A stretch of 64,000 bases of DNA from Hymenopus coronatus. Lineage: Eukaryota > Arthropoda > Insecta > Mantodea > Hymenopodidae. Each line of letters begins with the position of its first letter. Position 1 is the first letter of the stretch. Of this stretch, positions 44,988 to 57,153 are shown piece by piece. A program made the position numbers and the translations under genes. Below the pieces are notes generated by a model, which saw only the letters and a list, made by a program, of their open reading frames with translations, was not told the DNA's origin and did no database searches. The stretch spans positions 440,069,759 to 440,133,758 of the forward strand of contig CM060900.1 of assembly GCA_030762935.1 (NCBI GenBank), given 5' to 3'.

Positions 44988-45690
44988 GTGTCCCAGAATT
45001 TGACTGCACAAATTGATAGAATTGTAGCAGGATCATAGATAAACGGTTTGAGAGAGTGAAACTATTGTCCCTTTTGCCAAATATCAAAGTTATGACATGT
45101 TTTATGAATCACACATCAATGATTGAAAATTAAAAGAATGTGGACATGTGAGTCCTATTTTCATTCAGAATGACTTCTTTGTATGCCAGTAGTCAAAGAA
45201 ATGCAGTATTGTTGCATAATCAATATGCTATTTAAAATTGTTGAACTTGTTACTTTAGCATTGTTACCAGTTCTTTGAGAGTGTGCATCTCTGATAACAG
45301 GTCTGTTGAATTCAGATCATATGTACATACTGGCGGGGGAGTTGGCATAGTGATGGTCATCAAATCCTGTGGTACGAAAATTGTATCACACTCTGAAGCT
45401 TCCATTTTTTAGTTTTTTAATTTTCTTGTTTTTCTCAAAGAGTACAACCATTAGAGCAGCACTGATATACTTAATCTACATTTCTGAAGCCAAAACAATA
45501 AACCCTCTGGTACAAATTACTTTCAGCAAACTGTGAATGATATCTATGTAGTGTTCAATATTAAATGCAGCAATTGTCAAGGAACCTGCACAGATTAATT
45601 CAATAAAACAATTAGATTTTCTGAAAACATTTATGTAATGTGTGCTTTGACACAAAGTAACAACTATGATTTTAGCGGTGGAATAAAAAA
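44988..45690. other. Terminus of an IS630/mariner-type element joined to LINE; otherwise non-coding
   Basis: The LINE frame breaks at TATACAGGTGTCCCAGAA (44981-44998), the usual end of an insect IS630/mariner-like element. What follows to 45690 has no recognisable coding part. Confidence 0.5.
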
Positions 45691-45780
45691 ATCTGGAATA
45701 TTGCTGAGATTCGAACTGTGGTACTTTGATTTTATCTGTATGCAGGTATTATGCCATTTTAACCACTTGAATTACTGTGG
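45690..45780 (-). mobile_element. tRNA-like SINE head
   Basis: Minus strand: TCAAGTGGTTAAAATGGCA (box A-like) then AGTTCGAATCTC (box B-like). No acceptor-stem complementarity is visible. Confidence 0.5.
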
Positions 45781-45784
45781 TCCT

Positions 45785-47340
45785 GCAAAACAATGTCTCT
45801 GAAAATCTTGTCTAATGCCTACACATAATTACTGTGAGAACAATGAATTGTTAAACATTGTGTTTATATTGTAAAAGTACCTATACACATTATGTGTAAG
45901 AAAATAAATTGTTTCAACGAGGTGTAACACAGACTAACATTGTAAGATAATCTAATCTGCAAACTTCGAAGTTGATGTGCTTTTTGCTGCCACATGGTAT
46001 TATTGCAAATGCATGAGTCTTACTTAGCAGATTTCCTTTGAATCAGATGAACATTTACTGATACAAACTTAAGCTTCTTGAGGTGAAGTTCACAACAATC
46101 CTGGAATTTTTGACATGGTGTAAGGTTCATTTCTTCATAGCTGCAATCTATGCAGGGATGTTGCGGGTCATCACTTCGGAAAAGTTCTTCTGGTGACCTG
46201 TTGCATTTTGTTCTTTGGTTATGGTTTTATTTCTTGAAGTCTCTTTCTATTTGCATTTCATGCAGAGATGAAAAGGTAGAATTCACTTTCCTGACTAGTA
46301 CACTCTTCTTAATTTGTTTTACTATAAGGATAGTTGTTCATTTTTATTTCATTTGACACAATTATAATATTTTTTTCATTAATTGTAAACTTTGCCTACA
46401 ATTGATATGTACATAATACGCCAGTGTGTGATACACTCTGTTTTAGAAACTCCTTTGAGGGGTATGGAGAAATGTACCCCTTCAGGCATTAAATGGAATT
46501 AGTGTTGAAACTTTCTCCGTTGCACCTAAGAGCAATGTAGCACTTACATGCTAATTATACATTATATTTATCGGTATGAATAAATCACATTGAGTAATGC
46601 AGCAAAATATGAACAGCCCATTACAAAATGCAAAAATAGAGACAACATAAAAATATATGTATCTATGAAGGCCTGAACCCTCAACTACTTTGACATCTTA
46701 ACTAGATATCCACATGCTAACCATAGCGAAAATAATTTCTCTGTATTGATGCTCTTTGAAATCCATGATGCTCATGTCATGGTCCACTGTGCATTGATCA
46801 GCGGCGTGCTAGCCCTTAATACATTTTATGCTGTAGCAAAGAATTTAGTACCCGGAGTCCATAGGTTCCCTGTCTTAAACTGTTTATTTTGACCCTTCTA
46901 CAATCCTGCCAATTTGTGCAGTCAAATTCCAGGATAACCTGTATAAGGTCCTGGGTTTGTCCTTTCTGAATGCTGCTTGCTCTTTCTCAAGGTCCTGTCC
47001 TTACTACACTTCTTAATCTTCCTTCCAACACTCTTGTACATATTTTATAGATTACTGATGATTAACTGCTCTATAGTTGTCGCATCCATACTATTTCTCT
47101 GAATAGTATATAACCCCCAAGTATGTGATTAGCCCAACTTGAGGTAGTTTTTCTTGAGTTTTCCTTCTCTTCTCAGTTCTTGAGACAGAGTCTGGGCATT
47201 TCCTCCCTGACTCAGATGCTGTGAATTTTCCGCTAGTGCTTGGGTATCTGACTGCAGTGGTTTCCCACCAGGCAATGGAGTTGCTACTTCCCTGTGCCAA
47301 AGTTTCATAATATATAAGTTATTTTAATTGTTTTTTCACA
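45785..47340. other. No gene recognised
   Basis: AT-rich with a weak tRNA-like patch near 46660-46735 (minus strand, GGTTAGCATG and GGGTTCAGGCC). No coding family recognised. Confidence 0.45.
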
Positions 47341-47475
47341 CAAGCCGTGTATAGGACAGGAGTGGGATAGGTAGAGTTAGACTGAAAAATTCAATGCCAC
47401 AGCCAGGATTAGAACCATGGTCTCCTGGTTTAGCCAGGTGCTCTAACTACTGAGCTAGCATGGAAACGTGCTGAC
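47341..47475 (-). mobile_element. tRNA-derived SINE
   Basis: Minus strand: TAGCTCAGTAGTTAGAGCAC (box A) and ATGGTTCTAATCCTGG (box B), followed by GGCATTGAATTTTTCAGTCT, also found at 30885-31060. It looks tRNA-like, but with mismatched arms and a unique body. Confidence 0.65.
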
Positions 47476-47789
47476 ATGCAATTAAATTCCTCAACTGACT
47501 CAATGCTTTCCGGTAAACAAGGTGATCTCAAATCATTTTGACATGATATACCCCTGTGGTGACTTCACAGTGTTATAAGCACTTTAAGTCCCGGGCTTTA
47601 TAGTTTAACCAACTATTAGGTCATAATACAAAAAATATACAACAAAACTTGGCTGTCAGGGGCACAGTCCATCTCCCAGTCACGTACTGTACACTTGGGT
47701 GGTTGTACGGCTAGTCGCACAAGTGGGGATGCCAAATAAAATCTCAAATCACATTAACAATTATCAGAATAAACACAAAACATACCTTA

Positions 47790-48640
47790 TCACAGGAGAT
47801 GCTGGATATGCCTTCCATCTGCATCAATACATTTACGGCATCTTCTGAGGAAACTTTCATTCACACGCATTAGCTCAGCTTTCAAAATAGTGTTAATTTC
47901 CATCCAGATATTTGGTTTTAATTCTTCTAATGTGTGGGAATTAGTTTTATACTTTATCCTCAAAAATTTCCACAGTAAACTGTAGTGATTCATCAGCTAT
48001 ATGTGCGGTGGCAGAATCCTGCTGAAAATATCCAGACTGACATTCAATGTCATTCAGCTGTTGAAAACATGGTGCCAGTATATTATTTCTGTATCTTTCT
48101 GCATTAATTGCATACTCATAAAAAATAGGCCCTGTTATTCTGTATCCATTTATTGCCCACTAGACCCCAATTTTTTGATCATGCAAGGGAGTTTCATGAA
48201 CAACCTGTAGCATAATAGTGTTTACATTGTGATGACACATGACCTTGTAAATGAAACCATCCTTTGTCACTGAACAGTATTAATTATGGATCAATTGTTC
48301 CATCATTTATATTCCTCAAAATCCAGTTACAGAAATTGGTGATGACTATGGTGATCATGTGGTAGCAATTCCTGGACAACAGTAACCTTGTATGGTTTGA
48401 GTTTTAAAAGTTATGTTACTTTCCGTGCTGAGACTTTCAAAATGTCAGTTTCTTGTGCAAAGCGCCTCAGAGATTTTTGAGGTTACCATTCTAATCTTTC
48501 TCCAATTTTGTCTAATTTATGCTCCATAAGCACATGAATTTATTTATTTATTTACAAACAATTGAATGGCTTCCCTACTTGGAACATGCATGCCAGGAAA
48601 TTTAGTTTCAAATTGCCTTACAACTTCCCTACAAGATAAT
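47790..48640 (-). pseudogene. IS630-like (DUF4817 family) transposase, copy 2
   Basis: Near full-length but frame-broken. Minus strand: VVRQFETKFPGMHVPSREA near 48625-48565 (DUF4817 N-terminal domain), VVQELLPHDHHS near 48380, ILFSDKGWFHLQGHVSSQ near 48280-48220 (first catalytic Asp block), a degraded middle, then NSHTLEELKPNIWMEI and MRVNESFLRRCRKCID to HIQHLL at 47790. It is more decayed than copy 1 at 40919. Confidence 0.8.
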
Positions 48641-48865
48641 GTAAGCACATTATATTGAACATAAACACTCTTGGTATTGTATACTGCATTTACAAAGCAC
48701 TTCAAATAAAACTAAACATTCCTAATGTTACTAACGTGTAAACTGGGCTCGAACAGAAGTAAGACTGACACACATGTGATGACAGAACGGATGTAGGTTG
48801 CGTACTCAGGAAAATACAGTGAAGGTCACATGGGTCATGCTGCTGCCGGCCAAGTTTTGTAACAA

Positions 48866-49205
48866 ATGTATTGTATATGCTTATTTAACAAATACAAAGT
48901 TCTGTCACAGAGTTGCAGGGTACTTAGCCACATAATACAAAATAGCTATTAAAGCATAACCTCATGCAATTCCACAATATTAAATTAATCTTAAAATCTG
49001 GATATGTTTTGTAATATATGTAACAAATATAAACTTCTGTTACAGATGGCAGTGTGCCACAGAACCTGAAATAAGTATTAAAGCTTAACCTGATTTAATT
49101 ATGCAATATTAATTTATCTTTAAAATATGTATAATAATATTTCTATTTAACAAATAATATAAAGTTCTATCATTGAATTATGGTTGCAGTGTATTTGATA
49201 AATGA
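48866..49205 (+). repeat. Short tandem array, period about 127-135 bp
   Basis: Two and a half units, each beginning AACAAATA(C/T)AAA(G/C)TTCT (starts at 48887, 49022 and 49149) and containing ATTAAAGC(A/T)TAACCT. Units differ by small indels. A single further unit lies 5 kb away at 43800. Confidence 0.8.
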
Positions 49206-49209
49206 TATG

Positions 49210-50650
49210 CTTTCAGATCCAATATTACTGACATTAATTTTTGTCAACTTCTTGGCATTAGAACGTGTTTTTGAATGAAGATGAATGGTAATTAACATCT
49301 AAAACTGAATGAATATAAGGATTATTCTATCCATCATTGTTTAAGATTATGCTCTCAATTTTCATTCAGTCATTAATTGTACGACTTCTCCTTCCCACGT
49401 ACAACTGGTTTGGTTTAACTTCCATTCCAGTTTGGAAATTAAACTTCCATTCCAGTTTGGAAGTTAAACTTCCAGATGTACAACACTTTTGCTCCCTTAA
49501 CACACTGGACTGCTTCCCCATTTGCAAATCTACTCATGATCATAGTGATTTCCTCCGTCCTAAAGTTATGATTTAGTGGGATTACATGGCACCTGGGTGC
49601 AAAGGATACATTACCCACTTGTGACTAGTTTTTATTTCTTAACCCTGTTTCTTCTATGAGTTCTTTCCTTTTCAGCCGGGTAAAGTGCAATGCTTCTGTG
49701 ACGTGTTATCTATGTTTGCCATGATGCTGTCAACTTCAGAATGTTGTAGTAACACAGAATTCCAAAATAAATTCTGAACATTATTTTAACTACTCATTTT
49801 CGTTGTACTTCTTTGTGAATTCTGTTTCAATCTTTAAGGTTTTCTATTATTGTTTTAGTTATCTGTAGTCTATCTAGATCTTTGTTTGTTTGTTTCCTTG
49901 ATTTTTTTTTTTTTCTCGCCTTTATTTACATCTCCCTGCTCCTTCCTTTGATGGACTTATAGTCTGCTTGCATTTCTGCTGGTGATTTCTCCATATTACT
50001 TCTCCACTTAAGAGGTTTACATGTAGTTTTATGAGTATTTTCCAAGCAACAGAATAGGTCATGAGAAATAATGAGAGTGCAGCACTTGAATAGGTCAGCC
50101 AAAGTGTCATTGTGAAAAATGAGTTTGTTTTAGAAGAAAATGTATTAGAACCTTTTTGTTAGCAGTGATGCAGTAATATAGATCTTAAAAAAAATTGTAA
50201 TCCCTCAATTATTATAACACATGAAAGAATTCTTGTGTGTTAATGACTCGTGGCAGATTTGACAGAAACTTTAAGTTGAAGTACAAACAAGTATGGTGGT
50301 CATTTAACTTATTTAGCACCACAGAATTTGCTTATTTTACTTTCTATTTTCAAGACAAAACAAAGTAAGGGGTACAAAAACAGTGCTTAAAATGAAGAAA
50401 AATTGCTTGTTCTAATTATGTGAAGAATAATCTTTCTTAAATAAATTTTTTAGTGTTCTGAACATCATAAAATATGCAGCACTTACAGACTTGAACAATG
50501 AGCATTTTAGACTTCTGTTATAAAATAGGAAAACATAGACTATAAAGAAATGAATTTCATTAACAAAATGTTTCTCCATTATTTGCTCATTTCTGAAATT
50601 GCTCATAAAACAGTGATACACCAAGTCTTGATCAAGCTGACTTCATTGGC
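49210..50650. other. No gene recognised
   Basis: AT-rich. A 20-base direct repeat (AACTTCCATTCCAGTTTGGA) occurs at 49419 and again at 49442. Confidence 0.5.
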
Positions 50651-50651
50651 T

Positions 50652-50850
50652 ATTTATTTTTTTATTTTTTTAGTAGTGCTCTGATGATACATGGAACACT
50701 GGTGGAATGTGATGTGTGGAGAAACCAGAGAACCCGGAGAAAACCTGCCCCTCCACCACAAATCTCACATGTGGTTGCCTGGGATTGAACCTGGGTAGCT
50801 GTGGTGAGAGACTAGTAGTCTAACAACACAGCCACAGTGCGGCCACATTC
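50652..50850 (-). mobile_element. tRNA-derived SINE with conserved core
   Basis: Minus strand: GTGGCTGTGTTGTTAGACTA (box A-like), AGGTTCAATCCC (box B), then CACATGTGAGATTTGTGGTG and GTTTTCTCCGGGTTCTC, with poly(A) seen as T-runs at 50652-50671. The core also occurs in the SINE at 62760-63130. Confidence 0.75.
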
Positions 50851-50854
50851 ATTG

Positions 50855-51370
50855 GTTACTTGAAAGTATTCTAGCTTCGTTTTGTTTATTGCTCTGGTTA
50901 CTAGAAAGTGCTTAATGAGATATACTTTCCACCAAGGCAACATGTCGTCACTATTTGTTTTTATGGTACTATTGATAATATAGAAACTGTTAAAATGAAA
51001 TAAGCTCTAAAATATCTGAGCATTTCAGGAAGGGGAAAAGACAATTTTGACTAATTGAATTCAAACTTTTAAATTATTAATACAGGATGGATAGAAAAAT
51101 CACTGAAAATACTAAATATGTTGAGAAGAACAATAAACTGATATTCTTCCAGTAGGACTCCATGTCCAGCATTTCATTTGGGGCTGTATGACACCCAAAA
51201 TTTGAGAATGGTTCAAATAAAATTATGTGCACTCAAAAATGTATCAAGAAACTTAACAAGAGCATAATACAGTGCAGTAAATTACAAAAGTGGTTTAAGA
51301 GCTTGTTCTGACATTACAGAAGTAGCATACACCATTTATATTGCCCCCACACAAAATTATCAGGAGATGT
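50855..51370. other. No gene recognised
   Basis: Non-coding. The last part could be decayed upstream sequence of the LINE fragment that follows. Confidence 0.45.
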
Positions 51371-51374
51371 AAAA

Positions 51375-51950
51375 TCTGGTGACCATGATGACCATGGAAC
51401 TAATAAGAAATGTAACTGCCAAAACAAAGAAGTAATCTTACACTGGCTCCCCTCCCATTTTGGTATTGCTGGCAACATGGTGGCTGGCTTGCTTGCAAAA
51501 AAGGAATTCTGAACTCACCCTAACACAGGCAACTTCTGCTTGCCCAAGCAGTATCCAATACACACAAAAAGATACGTAAAACTCACTGAGACCTTCTATG
51601 GTGGCTGGCTTGCTTGCAAAAAAGGAATTCTGAACTCACCCTAACACAGGCAACTTCTGCTTGCCCAAGCAGTATCCAATACACACAAAAAGATACGTAA
51701 AACTCACTGAGACCTTCTAGAAAACAAAATCACTATCTACCAATGGAAACACTAAATACAGCTTTTACCAAACTGGCCAAGAATAGAAGTAGTTGCTAAA
51801 TTCAGAATAGCCACAGGACATGGCTGCATAGCTAAAACCTGCACAAGAGTGGCATACTACAGAGCCCAACTGTATACTCTGCAACCAGGGCACCGTGTAC
51901 TACAACTACCTCAATAGCTGCTCCTCTTTGACAGTACCACACTTAACAAT
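51375..51950 (+). pseudogene. I/Jockey-type LINE fragment: RNase H end and zinc knuckle
   Basis: LHWLPSHFGIAGNMVAGLLA near 51440-51500 is the RNase H active-site ending (usual WVPSHVGIPGNExAD; the final catalytic Asp is G). Downstream of the tandem duplication, other frames read RIATGHGCIAKTCTRVAYY and CILCNQGTVYYNYLNSC (51876-51920), the CxxC...HxxxxC-type C-terminal knuckle with its His lost. No RT remains. Stops occur throughout. Confidence 0.75.
51477..51718 (+). repeat. Exact 121-bp tandem duplication
   Basis: 51477-51597 and 51598-51718 appear identical over all 121 bases. The unit begins ATGGTGGCTGGCTTGC and ends GAGACCTTCT. It duplicates the end of the RNase H segment. Confidence 0.95.
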
Positions 51951-52194
51951 ACATATTGGGAGTTGTGAGAGAAAATAATACCTGTAAACCTAGATTGAAA
52001 TTTTTTTCTCTATTTGTGGACTATTTGTATTGAAATATTCCTTTCTGTATGTGTTGTTTTTTTTTTTTTCTTCCCCCAACAAATAGAGAGAGGAGCATTT
52101 CAGTCTATTAAAAGTGTATTTTAATTGTTTGTATGTGTTGTCAAGTTTTGCTAAATATCAAAAGACCTGTGTTAAATAACTGATGTCCATGGAA

Positions 52195-52545
52195 CAGGTA
52201 CCACTCTAGCAAACTCCAATTTGGGTATGAGGTGTTCAGGTGTTGCCACACATTTGCATGAGCTGGAGCTCTGTTGCTTTGAAGCCAAGTTGCCTGTCAA
52301 ATATGTGATGCATCCAGTAGGGTAGGAAGAAAATTGCTGGAAAAATGAGGTAGATCAGTCCTGTTAGTCCATTTGACGGGGGGTAATGCCTACACCAATT
52401 ATCCCAGTCCATGTATTCACATTGAACTTAAGTTGGTTACTTGTACCACTTGTACAACTAGATTTTCATGTGTCCAGACATAAGTGTTGTGCAAGTTTGC
52501 AATGCTGTCTGGGGTGAATGTGCATTCATCATTGAATAGCAGCAA
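52195..52545 (-). pseudogene. IS630-like transposase fragment, different subfamily
   Basis: Minus strand: LLFNDECTFTPDSIANLHNT and YVWTHENLVVQVVQ, then LPTLLDASHI and SNRAPAHANVWQHLNTSYPN, a family usually reading FTDESTF...NRHNxHYW...ENPHW...DGAPAHF...HLNxTYPN. The first Asp is kept in NDECTF, and the second (in DGAPAH) has become N. Stops and a shift break it. Confidence 0.75.
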
Positions 52546-52819
52546 AGTCAGGAATTAAGGGTGGAGTATGCAGACTGTATAGGTGGTGCAATCATTTTTT
52601 TAACACTGAAACCTTTAAATGTAAGCTTTGTTATGAGTTGCATACCTTCAGTAACAGTGATATCTCATTGTGATGAAGTCACCTGCTCATGTATAACTGG
52701 AATTTTATTTCACACATCGCTAGAAGAATACCATAGTTTCAGTAATGATTTTAGTTTCACACACTTCCCACTGAATAACATAGTCTTTCATCATATTGTA
52801 ATTCTTTTATTCCTGACAT

Positions 52820-53150
52820 TTCTTTGTCTTTTGTAGAATCCCAGTAATGTCACTATCTGCATTACTGCTTTCCATCCCATTGTTTTCAATTAAAGTTCCT
52901 TCAATTCTTACTTCCATTAGGCTATCTTTCTCCCACCTTTTTTCATTTTGTGTTACTCTTATTTGGACATTATGGTTTTCTTCTCAGAATTCCATAAGTT
53001 TATCCCTCACATTTATGCTTTTCTTGGCAGATTCTATGAACAGCGCTGTGCTAGACACCAGTGGCTGCAGTTCTTTAAGTTTCTGGATCTCTTTGAAAAC
53101 CTCAGGAGAGTATTGAAACTTATGCTTGGTCTCTTCCTTCATGAATTGTT
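52820..53150 (-). other. Coding-like remnant of unknown origin
   Basis: The minus strand reads an almost continuous frame with VFKEIQKLKELQPLVSST, ALFIESAKKSINVRDKLMEF and NEKRWEKDSLMEVRIEG, interrupted by one stop. Composition suggests a helical charged protein. I do not recognise it. It is possibly a transposon gag/ORF1 remnant. Confidence 0.3.
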
Positions 53151-53229
53151 AAACATTAGCAATTACTTCAGAGTTTTGCTATGAAGTGGATTTCCTTTTA
53201 GATTTTAAATTAAAGAAACATAATCAAAA

Positions 53230-53385
53230 AATCTGATGTGTTTAATTCATATGACTTTCTCTACCTATACTTATTGCAACAAACTGTTCATACAAAAGGC
53301 TATACTTCTATCTACTTCATACTAATTGAGATAAAGATGACCAGAAATGGACTTTTTACTTATTTCCTTGTAGGTTCACCTGTGG
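53230..53385 (+). mobile_element. R1 element, left end only, copy d
   Basis: AAAAAATCTGATGTGTTT, ATTCATATGACTTTCTC and TACTAATTGAGATAA match the R1 ends at 20296 and 59275 (inverted). R1 identity stops at about 53385. Confidence 0.7.
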
Positions 53386-53389
53386 ACAA

Positions 53390-54590
53390 AATAATGAGTC
53401 ATGTCTGGAATGCTAAATTCGTCCAAGTCCTACAGAACACAGCACCTTGTGTACTCCATCTGCGATACAGTTGTATAGTGGCAGCAACAAGATCCAAATC
53501 TTAATATTACTAACCCATATGATCAATAATCATAATCAAATACATAACTTAAGCTTCAACAACAAATTATCAACATTAACTTAAAATACTAATGACCAAA
53601 ACATGATAGAGTTTGTATTTTACAGCATTACTAAATCTGCCACCTTCTATGTGTGTTCACTGTGGCAAAATGTAGGTTACTCCTCTATTGAGGGTCACAA
53701 GTTGCTTCTCATATGTAGTAAACAGTTTTTTTCCCCTTCTCTTAATGATGTTATATCAACACATAGTGGCTATTTATTTTAGACATACTTAAATACATGT
53801 ATTTCAATGGAAGCATTCACAATTGATAGGAAACCCAGGAACAAGAAGCAAACTTGGTTCTCTTTACGAACCATGATTGCATAGATGTATATTGTGCATT
53901 ATTAGACTCTTTGATGTAAAGGTTATTCTAAGTGACATGACGAAACTAGAGCTCACTTTAGTTACAATTCTTTGGAATAATATTGTTGGGCAACTCACAT
54001 TATGTAGGCTGAACAAAAGATACATAAAAATTATCATTGGTCAGTTAAAAATAAGTAAAGTCACAATGCACAAAATTGACCAGGAAAAAAAGAAGAATAA
54101 ATGCATTCCTATTTTTGTTATCAGGTCATTGTGAACCTAAAGTTTACATGCCATTCAATGCAGTTAATAATATAATAGTTATTATAATGCTTCTTTAAGA
54201 GTTTATTCTACTGAACAACAATATGCTGCACGTGAAAGCATGTGGTGCACAAAATTCTGTGCAAGCACATCAAGTTCAACAGTTCTGTCTCAATGGGGGG
54301 CGGGGGGAAGGAACCTATATAGTATGAAAAAGTACTTACATTATTGTTAAGAATCCAATTTTGGGAAAATTTGAGTTTTTTGGGAGGTATGAACTATTTT
54401 TTTCACAAATCGATCCAACAGGAAAATGCCAACTATAACTGGAATAACCTGATACTCTTAGACTAAGTAACATTTTCTTTCACACAGAGGGAAAGGGGGT
54501 CCTGATACAATGAAAAATATGTGGCTTCATAATTCCATCATGGCTGCATATCATTATTGTGTTGGGGTTGGATATCAAGGTACAGTCTAG
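53390..54590. other. No gene recognised
   Basis: AT-rich. The 85-codon frame at 53877-54134 shows no family motif. Confidence 0.45.
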
Positions 54591-54599
54591 GTGTGATGT

Positions 54600-54960
54600 G
54601 ATGGCTTGATACACTGAACTTGTGCAGTTCACACTAATACTCGATAATATTTTGATTCCCTCTGGGAGGATGAGATATTATGATGGAATTGATGAATTTG
54701 TATTGGATAATCATCCTGTCTGCACACCTCAAAAGGTTTCAAACCAGTTTTCAAAGAGGCAGGATATCAAGAGTGTTAGACTGGACTCCCTGTTCACCAA
54801 ATTTGAACCTTATTGAGAATTTGTGGGCTGAGATAAAAAGGGAGCTGTGCTCCAATTTACCTTAAATGGGCAAAGGACAAAATATAGCTTCAAGGCACAA
54901 CATCAAGATGCCTGGGATCATGTAGATTCTTGTCCACATTACTGCAGGCATTAAATTTTG
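54600..54960 (+). pseudogene. Tc1-like transposase, C-terminal fragment
   Basis: Frames read NILIPSGRMRYYDGIDEF, DNHPVCTPQKVSNQF (usual QDNAPCHTAK), then LDWTPCSPNLNLIENLW and AEIKRELCSN, the Tc1 DWPPxSPDLNPIENLW block with Asp changed to Asn. A fragment of the last 60 residues follows in another frame. Confidence 0.8.
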
Positions 54961-55219
54961 TCTAAGCCCGGCAGATTAAGGGCAGTTATATGGGCTGAGG
55001 GGTCATACACCCAATATTAATTATATTTATTTTTTGTGTTTTAGTTTTAGAAGATAATAGTTTATTTACACACATTTCTTAGTTAATATGAGTGTTGGTA
55101 GAATTATGTTTCTGTGTGCATAGATAGGCCTATAACTTCAAGAGCCAAAGTTATATTAATGCAATATTATGTTTTACATATCCAGTCATAAAATTAACAT
55201 AAATAAAAAAAATGACAAG

Positions 55220-55300
55220 CAGCGTGAGATTTGAACCTAGGAACTTATGAGTAGAAGCAATGCTTTCTTAATCTATTGGCCACAGTAACATTCTGTGTTC
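55220..55300 (-). mobile_element. tRNA-like SINE head
   Basis: Minus strand: GTGGCCAATAGATTAAGAAA (box A-like, poor) and TAGGTTCAAATCTCACGC (box B). Confidence 0.45.
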
Positions 55301-55454
55301 TGTTTTCAGTACTCAGAAGTTAACCATTTTGCTGTCAATCACAGACCATTGTACAGTTATTTTGTGTGCATTGTGAACACAGTTTTTATGAAGATACACA
55401 AAGCTGTTCGATCGACACATGGAATCTGGGAATTACTCATTTTTTGAGTCTATG

Positions 55455-56010
55455 GCTGTACAGTGGATATAAGGGAATACAATAGGCTAAAGTGATAATC
55501 AAATTATTAAAAAACTGGTAAGTATTGGAAAATTTAATGCTGTGACAAGGAATATTTCAAAATGTTTTTACTCCAAAAAACATATATGACAAAATTGTGT
55601 GCTTTAATGAGATATACATTTTTTTGTGAAGTAAGATTTTCTCTTTCTCTTATAGTTTACATTTATGCAGAGACTATTCCTAGAAAACTCTAATGAAAAT
55701 TAGTATTTTAATCAAAATTGTTAGAGCCATTTTTGGAAAAATAAAAGTTGTTGAAAAATGTTTTATGTAAAAGGTAGTTTGTGGTGGGGGGATTTTCTTG
55801 AAAATCTTCCTGTCATATTGTTGGAAGACACTGAATTTAAGTAGGATTTTAACAGCCTTCTTAGATACTGGTGTACTTCTCTCCTAATTTTCAGGGGTTC
55901 TCAAAACGTGTATTTCTGGATAAATCTTATCAAATTTTTGTTTGAATGTAACACCTCTCCCTACTATTTACGCTTTATGGTAGAGAAAGTAAACATGAAC
56001 TCAACACATA
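55455..56010 (+). mobile_element. R1 element, copy e lacking its left third
   Basis: Shares AATACAATAGGCTAAA, ACAAGGAATATTTC, TTTTAATCAAAATT, GATTTTCTTGAAAATCTTCC, TTCAGGGGTTCTC and the right end GGTAGAGAAAGTAAACATGA with the other R1 copies. Its right end (inverted ATGTGTTGAGTTCATG...) matches the left end of copy d over about 30 bases. Confidence 0.75.
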
Positions 56011-56529
56011 TAAAAGCACGTTAACTTCCTATGACATTACTTTACACTCAGTGTACTCAAGCCAAACAATTTACACTGGGTTGTGTCAAGTAACATGAGC
56101 CTTAAGTTCTCTGAATCCAGTGAGAGAAGGACAGATCCATGTTAGCTAACTTTTCAGGATCAAGGTTAATGTTCAAGAACCAATTAAAAAGATATAAATG
56201 TCATTGTGCAAACTGTACTCATCATGGGTAATCCTCCACTACTAATGCCTGGGCTTCTGCAAATGGCATGGATATGACTACCATTCACAGACAACACTCC
56301 ACTTATTAGCATAACTTTTACACCACTTGCTAGCGGACAGGTCCTCTCAAGCTGTCTCAACAAATCCTCATCAAAGGAAATGTTCAAACCAAGCATGGAC
56401 AAGCTTGTCCATGTTTTTGACACCTAAAATTAGACATTACAGCAGAATAATTGATAGAGTATTCAGAAGGCCACCTCTAAAATATACAGTAAACTTCCCA
56501 ATACCACATAGAGTACTAGTTTTTGTACA
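56011..56529. other. Unrecognised sequence with overlapping short frames
   Basis: Frames of 79 codons (-, 56184-56423) and 69 codons (+, 56327-56536) overlap here. Neither shows a motif I know. Confidence 0.4.
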
Positions 56530-57153
56530 ACAATGACGTCAACTGGAAGGGAGGAGAGAGAAATAGCATTCTAGCAGTGAAGGGGAAAGAGGTATGGTGA
56601 CAGATTTGTGCAGTGCCCAGTGAGGAAGAAGTGATGGGGAAAGGAAGAGGGGAGCACCATTGGTGAAATGGAGGGAGAATGTGGAGAGTGAAGGGGAAGA
56701 ATGTATTATGTCATCTCATCACAGTAGCATTCTGGTGGTTCAGAAAGAAAACAAAGAGTCAATGAGGATTATCAGCGGAGAAGGAAACAGACACTAGAAA
56801 AGTTAAGATCTTTGAGGAACAGATTGGAATCACAATAGCAACAGTAAGACAATTGGGGTTCTGAAATTAAGTTCCGATAAAATAAAATCTATACAGGAAT
56901 CTTACAACATTTTATGGGGAAGCTGAATATTTAGTAGTGTTAAAAACATGGTTAAAGGAAGACAGCATTCAAATAAGGGCATATAATTATGTAAGAAGAA
57001 GGGCAGAAATGGTAGCAGAATATATCAGTAGGGAGGATTTTTTATAAGACCTTGAATATAATAATTATAGAAACATATCTCGGTCCAAGCAAGTATTATG
57101 GGCTATAGTCCAAGATACAGGTAGATCACAGTAAAATGTGCATAGGAATAGTA

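Noticed and set aside
44988..45100. Complete mariner element starting at the GGTGTCCC terminus
   Set aside because: Only the end motif is recognisable. No transposase motif or second terminus was found.
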